From: Mercurialis annua
Lineage: Eukaryota > Streptophyta > Magnoliopsida > Malpighiales > Euphorbiaceae
Length of the DNA: 64,000 bases
Assembly: GCF_937616625.2 (NCBI RefSeq)
Contig: NC_065573.1
Coordinates: 4,727,001 to 4,791,000, forward strand
Direction: 5' to 3'
How positions within the stretch are numbered: the stretch's first letter is position 1; every line of letters begins with the position of its first letter. A program made the position numbers and the translations under genes. Positions 22,608 to 34,396 of this stretch are shown one piece after another. The notes beneath the pieces are model-generated. The model was not told the origin of the DNA, did no database searches, and worked only from the letters and a program-made list of their open reading frames with translations.

Positions 22608-24681
22608 ATTAAAAATATTGAATTGTTTTTGTAAAAAGTACAAAAAGGTCCTTTATATTTTTAGTTAATATAAATTTAATATTTAAAGTCTTAAGAAATA
22701 AAATATTTTTTTCAACTATTATGGATTAATTTGAAAAATTTAAAAAAGGACCATTTTAACTCTTTTTCCATTGAAAACCACCTTGGAAGAAAAGACCACT
22801 ATCAATACCGGAGAGTGTATCTCACTCTCTTGGGTGAGAGTGGGGAGAGAGGTTTTTGTACCAAATTTGATAAATTCAGGATAAAAGTGATCTTTTTTTG
22901 CTAATTTGAACGTTTTTGATACTTTGTGCCAAGTTGAGGGGGGTAAAGTGATTCTTTGTTCATTAAAAAAAAGTATAGGAAATTTCTAAGAATATCCTTT
23001 TTTTCCTATTATATTTACCACGTTATATTGTTTTTTAACTCTTACTTTCCTTATCTTTTTTAATTTCGAGAGTTACACATTTTTAGATTTTTAATATCAA
23101 AAATAATTTATTCGCCCTTAACTAAATTTCCATTAGACGTCGTTAATTTTTATTTACAGATTACTGTAACTGTTGAAAAAGAAAAGAGACGGCGGAGGAA
23201 GTATTTGATTTTATTTCTGGTAAGTCGGGGTTGGCGGAGGCAGCAGTAATAGAGGCGGCAGAGTAGGAGAGTAGAGTCGACTGCTCGTAACCTGTGTAAC
23301 TCTCGAAATTGAAAAGGTAACAGAGGGGGTAATAAAGGCAGCAACGGTAATACAAACTTGTGTAACCCGAAATAGGGTGTAATTGAAATTTTTTCTAAGT
23401 CGGGTATAAACATAAATGAAATTTAAGATGAGCTTTTTTAAAAATAATTAGGCGTATGAAAAATTATGATGACTATTTGCTATATCCTATTTGATTAAAA
23501 AAAAAATTACACCAGTTTGACTGTCGTGGGTTTTTTAAATAGTAGTGAATACGGGCAGAAAAACTGGTGAAGACACTAGTGCTAGAGAGGGGGGAAGTGC
23601 TCAGAAGAAGTGTGTTTGCAGACAAAACAGAAAAGACATACCTCAAGATTTGACGTTTTGACAAAATTAAACATTGCACCATTAACTAATAATAATTAAA
23701 TATTTAATATATTTTTTATCAGAAAATATTCTTGGACTATCTTCACCTTTTTATAAATTTCTAGTAATTAATACGCGCGGGTAAAATTAACTTATACTAA
23801 CGTTTTTTGGACACGTTTTATTTAATTTGGACAATAATATCTATGAATTATATTGAAATAATTCAATATATGTTAAAAAAAATCAATATAGTATAAAATG
23901 TCATTTGTTTTGATATCATAATTTTATATAGTTGCAATAGAAGAAATTGAAAATAGCTAAATAATACTACATGATATAATCAGAACAAATTGCACTCTTT
24001 CTAAAACGATATTTGTGAAAAATATTATTGAAATATCCTTCAAGTTTATATTATCATATTGCGGAAAAGAAATAATTTGATTTCTATTTAATTTTTAATT
24101 ATATCTTAAATAAATATACCTAGATAAAAATATATAGTCATAATTAATATTTAGTTTATATAAGAAATTAAAATCGAATTCTTTATAGAGATATAAATTA
24201 ATAAAATAAAATAAATATTTTTCTTACAAGAGTAGCCAATCAAAATTTAATATTGCATACAAATAGAAAATACTTCTCTATTTAGAGTGAAATAAAATAG
24301 TAAAATATGTTAAATCAAATGAATAATAATAAAAAGAACTCCAGAAACTAAATTAAGGTAATATTCACTTTATATGTTTTTGGATAGCAGTGCTAAATCT
24401 CCTCCGTATCGACTACAAATAAATTAATAAAAGCTATATATCATATTTATACATTTCATCACATTGTCATCATATTTATACAATTCATCATATAATTGTA
24501 AAATTTGCCGATGATATTCTAATATATATATATATATATATCGGATTCAAATATCTTAAGAGTTAATAAATTATCCAAATAACCACATATAGAAAATGTA
24601 TCAATAATCATAATGAAAAAAAGATCATACAATAAATAAAATACTCAAAAAAAATTACAGTAAAAAAAAATAAGATACTCA
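22608..24681. other. AT-rich intergenic DNA, with one terminus of a Mutator-type MITE
   Basis: No gene. At about 23345-23455 the sequence (GGGTGTAATTGAAA...AATAATTAGGC) matches the right arm of the MITE at 24691-25583; no matching left arm was found, so this is probably a broken copy. A short (AT)n run lies near 24523-24541. Confidence 0.5.
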
Positions 24682-24690
24682 AACAATTTA

Positions 24691-25583
24691 GGCTTAATTA
24701 CTTAAAAAAAACCCCACCTTATAATATTTTTTTGTTTATACCATGACCTAGGAAAAAGTTCATTTGTACCCTTTTTTTGATTTTTCATTTTCATCTCTAC
24801 CCCAAAAAGGGTACAATTGACTATATAAAATTTTTAAGGATAAAAATATTAATAACAACTAAATAGAAGGATTCCACCATATTTTTCCTTATTTTAAAAA
24901 ATACAAATAAATCTTTCAACTTTAAAAATGTTCAAATTAATCTTCTAATTTATTATTTTTAAATATTTTAAAAACAAATTAAATTATTTAAAAAAATATT
25001 TTCGGTGTACCATCGTACTCCCCCGATTTATCAAACCCGCTATTTTTTTAAATTTTTTTTTATCGCCGGAGGAGCTCTCCTTCCTCCATGGGAGGAAGGA
25101 GGAGCAGCTCCTTCCCCCATGGGAGGAAGGAGGAGCTGCTCCTTCCCCCATAGGAGGAAGGAGCACGTTGCTCCTCTCCCCCATGGAGGAAGGAGCAGAT
25201 CTGCTCCTTCCTCCATGGGAGGAGGAGCTGAGCTGCTCCTCCTTCCATGGAGGAAGGAGCAGCTCGTGCTCCTCCTTCGAGGAAGAGTCCGGAATTTTTT
25301 TTTTTAAAAAAATAAATTATATAAATTAAATATTTATTATTAATTTTTTTTTTTTTGGAAAAGAAGGTATTTTTGAACGATTAATATGATTAATGTCTTA
25401 TTAGAATAATAGTTAAATTTAAAGAATTTTTTAGCCTTTTTGTATATGAAAAGAGATCAATTTAGTACTTCGGGTTACAGTTGAAAATGAAAAATCAAAA
25501 ATAGGGTACAAATGAACTTTTTTCTAAATCATGGTATAAACGAAAAATTATTACAAGGTGGGGTTTTTTTAAATAATTAGGCC
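24691..25583. mobile_element. Mutator-type MITE / foldback element, 893 bp
   Basis: Long inverted termini of more than 100 bp start GGCTTAATTACTTAAAAAAA on the left and GGCCTAATTATTTAAAAAAA on the inverted right. The flanks are a perfect 9-bp direct repeat, AACAATTTA, at 24682-24690 and 25584-25592, the length expected of Mutator-like insertions. There is no coding capacity; the centre holds a GC-rich palindromic array. Confidence 0.92.
25072..25290. repeat. GC-rich palindromic array inside the MITE
   Basis: About six tandem units of roughly 35-40 bp alternate the palindromes CCATGG and GAGCAGCTC with GGAGGAAGGAG/CTCCTTCCTCC arms. It contrasts sharply with the AT-rich arms around it. Open frames on both strands here are repeat artefacts. 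Confidence 0.9.
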
Positions 25584-25592
25584 AACAATTTA

Positions 25593-26433
25593 CATAGTAA
25601 AGTTTACAACTTCTATAAGAACAAATTAAAGAAAGAGAAATTCTATTGGGCCCGAAGTGTCTTGGATATAAAATGGCAGAAAATAACTTTTTGTAAATAT
25701 TTATTCACAATTAGCCATTTAAAGCAGCAGTGATTGTTAAAATTTGGTCACCAATACATTTTTAATCCTCACCACCATTAACTACTTAAAAAAGCCGTCA
25801 GTTTTACATCCGAAAGGATAGCTACTTGACATTTCAAATTTAATTAAATTATCATTCAATATTAACAATTCATTTAAATATTTATTTTTTATACTATTTT
25901 AAATTTCAAAGACATGTTATATTTAATAACTTGTTTTTTTTAAATAAGATAATTCATTTATAAAAAAATTGATTTAATTGAAATAACTAAATTCATGTAT
26001 TAAAATTAAATTCTTTTATTATACTTCATATACATATTTAATATTAAAATTTATGTATAATAACTTTTTAATTAATAGATAGGCTATATTATTCTTGTTT
26101 ACCTCAAATTTTATACTTACTTTAAAAAAATTATAAGATAAAATTATTTTTGAGGAAATTTTGTATAAACTGTTTAATTTTATATTATTTAAAATTTTCA
26201 ATCTATTTGAAGTAATATTGTTTTTAGTATGAAGTTAAAATTTAAAGAGATAGCGTTTGATTCAACATTAGTATAGAATATACATATTTTATGCAACAGT
26301 CTTATACTTAATTAGCTCATCTACAAAATTAAACCAACCAACTTTTCTTAATTAAATTTGGATGTAATTAAACAGTCTTATGAGTCAAGCACGGGATACA
26401 CAAAATCGCATTTGAATAACAAAAAAATTATAT
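25593..26433. other. AT-rich intergenic DNA
   Basis: No coding region, RNA gene or repeat recognised. The 60-codon frame at 26019-26201 is Lys/Asn/Ile-rich and typical of chance in AT-rich DNA. Confidence 0.6.
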
Positions 26434-27473
26434 TTTATTATCACGACCCGAATTCCACCCTAATCCAAGTCACGACCGGCGCTAGGAAATGGGAATGCTT
26501 GTTCCGAAACCCGTAGCAAGCCTAGAACCTCTAGAAATTTTTCGCAAATATTATTAAAAGATCGCCCCTCGCGTGCGATCCATTTTCAGAAAACACCGTT
26601 AAAACCTTTCTCGTTTAACGCAAACACATTTCTGAAATTATACATATAAGCGAAATCTGGTTTTCAGAAGCACTGGTTGGATAACCTTGTTATCTCAACC
26701 CTCGCTTCCTTCTGAAAACCTGGCGTGGTGATAGGGACTTATCTTTCGCTTGCCTTAACACACAGGCAGCCCTGTTCCCAACCACACACCACCGTTAATA
26801 TGTTTAATAAAATATAGCGGACACCTCTGCGTCTCGCAACGGTGGTATTAAACATATTAAAATACACAGCGGACCGGTTACACATAGCCGGCGTATAAAA
26901 ACATACTGTTTTTGACCCTCACAAATACACACGAGGCCGACTCGGTAACTAGATACAATATGCCACTAAGCAGACATCCAGAAAGTATACACATGCACTA
27001 GATCCTATCAGAGTATCTAACAAAGGACTAGTGGCACGGCTGCTGGCACATTACACTTATACTATTGCAGCATACTTGTAATATCCCGTGTTTTCAAACT
27101 TGTTTTGATGGTTTGGTTGTTCGTTTAAATTTGGTTATTGATGGACTTTGGTTGTGTTTTCGCTTCGACATGTTCTCGTTGTGATTCCAACTTATTTTCG
27201 GATTGATATATGTTCGTATTAGCATATGTGGTGCCTTGGTTGTGTTATGTTGAGTGACTTTTATGTACCCCTTGAGCCTCTAAATATTTGATGTTAAATT
27301 GATTTATTTCCGGCTTGTTATCAAAATAATATTTGCATGTTTTTCAAATCTTCCATGTTGTAGTAAAACGTACATATCTCCCAATTGAACCGTCGGATCG
27401 GGCTGCCCTTTGGATATGTTGTACATAAGAGGATTATCGTTCATTCGACCGTTCGGATCGTCGTTTCGACCCG

Positions 27474-27622
27474 TTTTCGGGTTAACCGGACCTGTGAACC
27501 GGACCTGCTGGGTAGATCAAGCCGTAAGTCCGGTCCACTTCGTTTTTGGTTAGAACAGTGGGTCAACCGGCCCTAGAACCGGACCTGCTGGGTAGAATCG
27601 GCCGAAGGTCCGGTCAGCTTCG
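27474..27622 (+). repeat. Duplicated palindrome-rich block upstream of TATA (B 5' LTR)
   Basis: Two copies of a roughly 75-bp block with GGGTNAACCGG, GAACCGGACCTGCTGGGTAG and GGTCCGGTC, so that ACCGGACC faces GGTCCGGT. It occupies the position of the hairpin arrays in A and D. The copy at 34793-34915 in the 3' LTR has lost part of the second unit. Confidence 0.8.
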
Positions 27623-29299
27623 TTTTTGCATATTTAAACTCCGTTTCTACGATCTAATCAGCCCTCTTTCAATTTTAGAAACCCTAAACTCATTCTAAAC
27701 TCTTTCTAAACGTTTCTTACTTGATCTTTGGTGCCTCAATCAATTGGTAAGTGATTAATCCATCTCTTTTCATTCCGAAACTTTGAATCATCTTTTGATT
27801 AGATTAGTGATTCATCTTGTTTTTTGATTTCATTCTTGTAGCGTTGGATCTACCTTATTTCTGAGATTTTCTTACACTTTGGATTGACAAGGTATCTAAT
27901 CCTTTTACTCAATTTGTGATGTTGTTTGTTGTGACAATGGTTTGGATGAATAGTGGTTGTTCTTACATGTTCTAGGGTTGATTTACTATGTTGATATTAT
28001 TGTTATCATCCATTGCATGTTTATTGAATCAAATCAAGAATCGGTTACCTTAGACTCACAATTTCATATTGCGTTATGTATAAACTGTTTTGAATTGATT
28101 AAGGCTGACCATAACTAAATTATCATGTTATAAATAATTGGATTTTATTATTGTTGATTCATATTAGGAGGATTATGTATAACGCCAATTGATGCATTAA
28201 TTTGTCATTCATTGTAATAATTGACTCGTATGTTCTTGGTTGGTTAATTTGAATCGGAATTGAGTTATCCAATTGTTAGTTCATGTGTGGTTTAGAATTA
28301 TGGATTCATTTGGATATTATAAATTGTTTGGTTGCCTAGATTTGTCCAAGCATGATTATAGGGCTGATTTTCTTGTATTAGCGATTCATAATTGTTGGGC
28401 TATCTATTGTTGTTTCGAATCCAAGTTTGGTGATTGTTAAATGAGTTGGTATGTTGATGAATACCTGTAAACTGTTTTGACTTAATTTAAATGTTTAGGG
28501 CTGTTTTGTATAATGTTTTTAGGATAATGTTATACTTGGATTATGGTGGTTAGTTTGGTTATTGACATTGCTTGGGCATGAGGAATACACTTATTATTAA
28601 TTTGTTTGCTAAGACATGTTTTGACTTGTGTTGTCTATTTAAGCGTGTTGGTTCATTATGGATTTTATCAAACACTTTGTTACGTGTTGATTAATTGGTT
28701 AGTTAAGCGATATTGAGTTCCTTGCTTTTCAAACTCGGGTTTTGGATTATTAATTGATTCTGGATTTTTAAACATTGGTTTACAACTTGGTTATGTTGGA
28801 TCGGGTTAGACTTGGGTCGCCCGACATGTGAGTTAAGCTTGGAAGTCTTGATTGACTCGGCTAAGTACAATTTTGGCTTTTGAAATGTTTTACCAAATAG
28901 TTTGAAAAGGTTTCCGGATTATGTTTTCAAATGGAACTCAATAGGGCTTAACCTGTTTTGCGGTTTTGGCATATGGTTGGTGTTTGTGTAATCAATCTGT
29001 TTTAGTTTATGCTTTGGCTTTGTTGTGTTGTGCTAGTACTATGTGGTGTTTAGTACTCTTTAGAGTTAGGGTCCGTTTTTAATTTATTATTTACACATTG
29101 TTAGACTTGTCGACTGTTCGTGCTACGGAGACGAACCAGGTTTAGTTGCTTGCCAGGTTATCACGTGGATTAGCAAGCTGTGAGTTTGTACTTACTATTT
29201 ACCGCTTTATTAAGTAAATTTTTATTTTAATATATAAATATATACTGTATGTATATTTCGAATTGTTTTTCCATTATGGCTTTTAGTTGGAACATGCTA

Positions 29300-29331
29300 C
29301 CTAATGGGCATCATTAGGACTGCGTGCGCAC
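29300..29331 (+). promoter_or_regulatory. Conserved LTR stem-loop plus palindrome (B 5' LTR)
   Basis: Stem CCTAATG/CATTAGG (29300-29318) and palindrome GTGCGCAC (29324-29331), preceded by GGAACATGCTA. Confidence 0.7.
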
Positions 29332-30094
29332 CGATATTGATCTAGACAAGGTATGTAATATTTGGGGGTAACTCGGTGGTAGCCTAGCTCTCGGAACCCA
29401 GTAGAGTAACTCGGTGTACCTCAGCTCTCGGGACTCTGGTTATGTATTAAGTGTGGTCGGTGGTAACTCGGTGTAGCTCAGCTCTCGGGACCAGGCCTTT
29501 GAATTAAAGTATACAAGTTAGAATATTATGGTTTAGGGTTCCAACTATTATACGTAATGTTTATATTAAATGTTTTAAAAGGGGTTTAAAGGTTTTCCAC
29601 TTGATAAATGTAAATAGTGGTATGAACTCATCTCAGTATATCTGACCCCGTTGTTTTCCAAATTTTTCCAGGGTTATGATATGAGCGAGTCAGCTGCTCT
29701 CCGATTCTTTATTTCCTCGGAGGTTTTATTATATTTAATAAGGTTATTAAACTGATTTTATTCTTAGACCGCAATAGTAAATTGAAGTCTTATGTCTAAT
29801 ACTTGTTATAAATTTATTCAATGAGTTATTGCTATTTTGGCATTCTTTTATTAACTTGGGTTAATATATACTTCTGCCATGTTTAAGACTCAGAGTTGGC
29901 TGAGCACTTTATAATAAATGTTGTATATTATGAACTGCTAGAACTAGGCTGAAGTCTCAGTTGCCCCCGAGCATTGGTTTTCTTGCAGGCTTATGTATTT
30001 GTTGGTTATCCGCAAGGCTAGCTACGGGTTTTGGTACAACCATACCTATACCCTAGCGCCGGTCGCGATTCATGAAAATGGATCGTGACAAACT

Positions 30095-30106
30095 TGGTAT
30101 CAGAGC
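30095..30106 (+). promoter_or_regulatory. Element B primer binding site
   Basis: TGGTATCAGAGC, initiator tRNA-Met type, four bases after the LTR. The 37 bases following the LTR are identical to those of element A. Confidence 0.93.
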
Positions 30107-33100
30107 TTTGGTTTCAAACCAAGGCCTTATGCATGTTATGTGTTATGTGTTTTGGCATGATAAGTTGATGTCGTGTCATAGGAACTACTGCGGAATTAGG
30201 ATTCATGTCTTGTCTTTTAAAACGTCAGCTTTTGTTTTCAAACTTTCAGCCTACATCCTATAGGTGATGTCTGTCAATATTTATTTGGTGTTTATTCTAT
30301 GATTGGCAATTTATTTAACTTGGATGTTGCTTGTTTTTTTTTATCATGTTGAGGTTATTTCACTTGGGTGATTATAATTGCTTTTGATTTCTCGGGAAAT
30401 CTTAGACTGGTAAATTTTTCTAAACTCATACTTGGGTATGATGTTGTTTGATAAATTTTGGCATTTATGCCTGATACGATTTAGAATATATGGTATGGTT
30501 ACGGTTATTTTACATGATGCGTTGAACTGCTTTTGCTTTATTAATAAAGTACATCTTGGCTTTGGGCTCGATTGTTGATTTTAAATGTGATCGTATGTTG
30601 GGCGTTAGCCTTGTCTTTCTATTAAAGAGATTTTGGGTTAAACCTTAAAACGTGTTTTGATGGTCATGCACTGTTTGACCACATGTTGATTTAAAAAATT
30701 TCATTGAGAATATTGTTTTATCCGATTTGTGCTTAGACACAAAATCATAAGAGAAGTTTGATTTTAAATTCTTAAAAAGTTTGATTTTGGTTGAGCTACC
30801 AGTAAAAAGAAATTCTTGTATTTTGAAATATTATGTTTGGTTTGGTGTTAACAGGCGATGATTTCAAAATGATATTTTATGAGATGAGCCATTGTTTTAA
30901 GAATTTAACGTTGAAGTTATTTTATCATGTTGTAATATGTCAGCATTTTAAATTTTTGGGATTTACGGAATAGATGTTGGAGATTAAGGATTTCTCACTT
31001 GAGTTTTTAAATTACTATTTAGCGGTTGGGTTAAGTTGAGCTCCCAAATTTGAAAAGGTGGAAATTTGATTAAAATATTTTTCTGAATTTACAAATATTT
31101 TGAATACGTTTTATAAACGGTTGTTTTGGGTTCGACCTGGGTCACCCAAATTTAGGAGTTGAGCTTGATAGTTGTAATAACTCGGCTAGCTCGATCATTT
31201 TATGGTTTGAGATACTTGGGTATCCGTTTTAAAGAAATTGATAAATAAGAAGAGACTTTTACAAATTGTGATTTTGTTTTAACCGTGGGGTTCAACAAAA
31301 TTTGGAAGTTTTTGTATTTGACTTTAAGATTTCAAAATAAGTTTTGAAGCGTTTTCTTGAAAGATTAAATGTTACAGAATGATTTGTTACGAAAATTCAA
31401 GCTTGTTTTAGCATATCTTGATTTTGTCTCAGTATATTTGGGTTAATTTTGTTCAATGGCATGCTTACGTGATTTATGGGTTGTAAAAATCGTAATAGTT
31501 TTTATTTTAATTTTCGTTGTATAATTCGCTTCTGTTGGACTAAGTTAATTGTTTTGTCTCATCTATTCGTGCGAAGTAGCACGCGAGATAATTTATTTCA
31601 TGCGGTTATGGTAATTACCTGATTTTTGGTTTGATTGTGAGTCGAACTTTTGTTTAGACCCTATTTTGATATAGTATCAATTGGGGATAAGCTGGGTTTG
31701 CTATATTGTTGTTGGATCGAAATCTTTGGGTTTCAATATCGAGGAAGATGAGGGAAATATTCCTTTGGATTGGTTGATGATTTTTGATTATCCTAGGACG
31801 GATATTAGAAACTCTGAACCGAGAAGATAGATCGGTGTATTCATATACTGGTGTTTCCATCAAGTCTGATGATGCGATGCGGAAGCTGGCGGTAAGTTTT
31901 GTAGGATCATATTGATGTGTTATTTCTTTGGGAATAAGCTCAATATAAATTGAGGTTAGTGGCATATCGTATATGATAGAGTTGTAATGAAGTTATTAGG
32001 ATGAGTTGTCTTATAGCATCAAGTGTTGCTAGGTTGCAAGTAAGAAATTTAAGAAATATTTTGAGGTTATCGAGTGCACATCTCACAGAGTGTAACGTCT
32101 AGCAAATATTTTATTGAGAAGTTGATTTCAAAGGTTGAATTATTAAAATATTTGAAATATTCTCAACACGTAATTGTGCCCTGACATATCATAAACATGC
32201 ATTTTGAATGTCACGAATAGGTTTGCATTGAACACTGAGTATGTTCACTAAATAAAAGATAAATTAATAATTGATACACGCATAATAATACATGCATCAC
32301 GTGCATAGAAATGATTAGGGTTGTATGGAACTCTTTGGGGATGAGAGCTGTCATCACCCTGGTGCACAATTATATAAAATGGATTTTTCGATAAAGTGTT
32401 TTGAGAAAGATGTTTTGCAGTGAGCTCGTGAGTCACATTGTGATATATTTATAAAGTTGTCAGATTTGAAATGATTTGAAACTGTTATCGAAAGGTAGCT
32501 AGACAAATACTCTGTGATGATGGTGGTAAATTTTGGACGATTACGTTGAAATGGATCAGTCTGTATTGTCAGAATCATTTGTTTCATAGGAAGTGAAAAC
32601 GAATTTGAGGTTGCGCTCGAGATATAGTTGTGCCAAGTGCGGTGTATGGTTAGATTCAAATTAGGAAGTGTTTTGATAATTTTCGATTTGTGATTTAAGA
32701 ATTTGTGGATTGAGGATGTTGGTTATACTCCATGTGTGTGTATACACTATATTTTTGTTTTAACGAAACTTTATCTTTTTCAGATTTGAAATTGTCTAAG
32801 TATCTTATTGTATTGATATAAAGGTATTTCCATAAACAAGAGATTTACATTGCTAATTTTACCTTTCTGAAGAAAGGGAGAAATTTTGTCAAAATTGATT
32901 CAAAAGGGATAATAAATTTTTTGCTTGAGCGATTTCTTCAATTGTGTTTTTTTTGCCACTGTTTCATAAATTTGCAATTTTTTTTAAAGTAAAGCGAAAT
33001 TGTGAATTTCAAGTGCGAGTAATTTGAAAATTTTCAAGGGTTTGCAAAACCGATAGTTTTTCAACAGTAAAGGTATTTCGATTTTGAATGAAAAAAGGAG

Positions 33101-34086
33101 GTGTAAGACATAGAGTCTTTTAAACAGGATGAAAAATTTTGTATATAAAATATTTTGTACTAAAATATTTTATACCCACAGGCGTTCGTTTTGAGCATAG
33201 CTGACAATCCGGTCGTAGTAAACTGGTTGTATTGATCTTTCGTTGTATACGAGGTTATAGTCAATTGATTTAATAATTTTGAGAATTTGAGTTCGATTTG
33301 GTTATCTGAGATAGTTGATTCAGAATCGGGAATTGGGGTTAATAGGTTTCGACAACCATGATTGGTTGATCGATTTTGTTAATTAATGGTATTATTGTAA
33401 TGTTTGTATATCGTTTTGAGCATGGTTGAACACTTGTATGAGACAAAAAAAATTTAAGTTGTCTGATGCAGTCAATGTTCAGTGTAGTCACGGCGTTATG
33501 TTTCTGAGTGATTGGGAGAATCATTTTGATGGATATTGTTTATCACTGATATAGAAATTTTTGTTATCATAAGAGAGGTCCACTTTTCTTTGAATTGCGA
33601 TATGATTTTTTGTGTTTTATGATTCACAAGTTAATTGTATTATCGAGTTGGTACTAAATCGTTAGGATTAAATGATTATTATAATGTTGATTGTGGAACC
33701 GAAATATTATCAGAAGTTTATTGGGTTTTGTTATCGATAATTTTGATGTAGAGATGCTATAAGTGGAAGTAAGTAAGTGTTTTAGAACGATAGATTTTAT
33801 CAGCTATGTTTGCAGTGTTATTGTTTTGTCTGAGGCAAAAGATTCTGGAATTATAGAATTATAGTTGAGCTTAGCGCTTAATCTTGTATTTGACATTGAG
33901 GATTTTATAATAGATGAGTTTCGAGCTGGTTCTGGAAGCCACTTCGGTATAGAGTAATTGTGACTCTCAGTTGAATAATTGTTGATTATTCACATTGTGT
34001 TGATCGAGTGATTGTTGGAGCACCGAGTTGATAGAATAGAAATTTGTGCATATGTGTGTTGTGACCATTTGAGTTTGTTGATTTAT
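30107..34086 (+). other. Element B non-coding interior
   Basis: The first 350 bp share leader landmarks with element A (TAGGAACTACTGCGGA, TTTCACTTGGGTGA, TGATTTCTCGGGAAATC, CATACTTGGGTATGA). The rest has no open frame above about 100 codons and no recognisable gag or pol. A block at 32330-32373 (TTGGGGATGAGAGCTGTCAT, then CACC and GCACAATT) recurs in element F at 63802-63834. The part from about 33600 aligns with the remnant interior of element H. Confidence 0.75.
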
Positions 34087-34257
34087 ATGAGTGGTGGTTT
34101 TGAGTTATCATTCGAGGAGCAACCTGCTAAGTTTGTGGTTACGCAAGTGCGTAGGTTGATGAATGACAGAATTCCTATGATTACAGATTCAATTGGTTAC
34201 TTGAGGAATGTTCTTAAGAGACAGAGTTTGTTATGCAAATTTGTTTGCTTTCCTTAA
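34087..34257 (+). pseudogene. Element B chromodomain remnant
   Basis: A short frame reads ELSFEEQPAKFVVTQVRRLM followed by NDRIPM. This aligns with [24 protein letters not shown] of element A, the N-terminal half of the chromodomain. The remaining half is beyond recognition. It shows that B descends from a coding chromovirus. No catalytic domain is left. Confidence 0.8.
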
Positions 34258-34360
34258 TTCCTTTGGGTAACATATTTATGTGTTTTCACGTTTGTTACGT
34301 GTATTTTTGTTCAGACGACGAATAGTTTTATGATATATTTTACGTGTATTGTTTTGTTTT

Positions 34361-34396
34361 AAATTCGAAGACGAATTTTTATTAAGTTAGGGAGAA
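34361..34396 (+). promoter_or_regulatory. Element B polypurine tract and adjoining dyad
   Basis: Dyad AAATTCG-AAGA-CGAATTT at 34361-34378, then AAGTTAGGGAGAA immediately before the 3' LTR. Confidence 0.88.

Larger units (their letters stand above)
27077..30090 (+). repeat. Element B 5' LTR
   Basis: From TGTAATATCCCG to GGATCGTGACA, with TATTTAAA at 27631-27638 as TATA candidate, two copies of an ACCGGACC-rich repeat just upstream, the stem-loop module and three CTCGGGAC/GTAACTCGGT repeats (29368-29492). The second half resembles the LTRs of element A; the first half does not. Confidence 0.95.

Noticed and set aside
25005..25307. 100-codon frame rich in Gly, Pro and Arg
   Set aside because: Translation of the palindromic array in the MITE centre; frames on the other strand are equally open.
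27385..27576. 63-codon frame conserved between two places (also 34694-34885)
   Set aside because: Both copies are in the two LTRs of element B and are similar because LTRs are duplicated on insertion; the frame crosses the ACCGGACC repeat block and has no domain.
30095..30106. tRNA gene suggested by TGGTATCAGAGC
   Set aside because: Only the complement of a tRNA 3' end is present, at LTR-interior junctions (also 7921-7932 and 62292-62303); these are primer binding sites, not tRNA genes.
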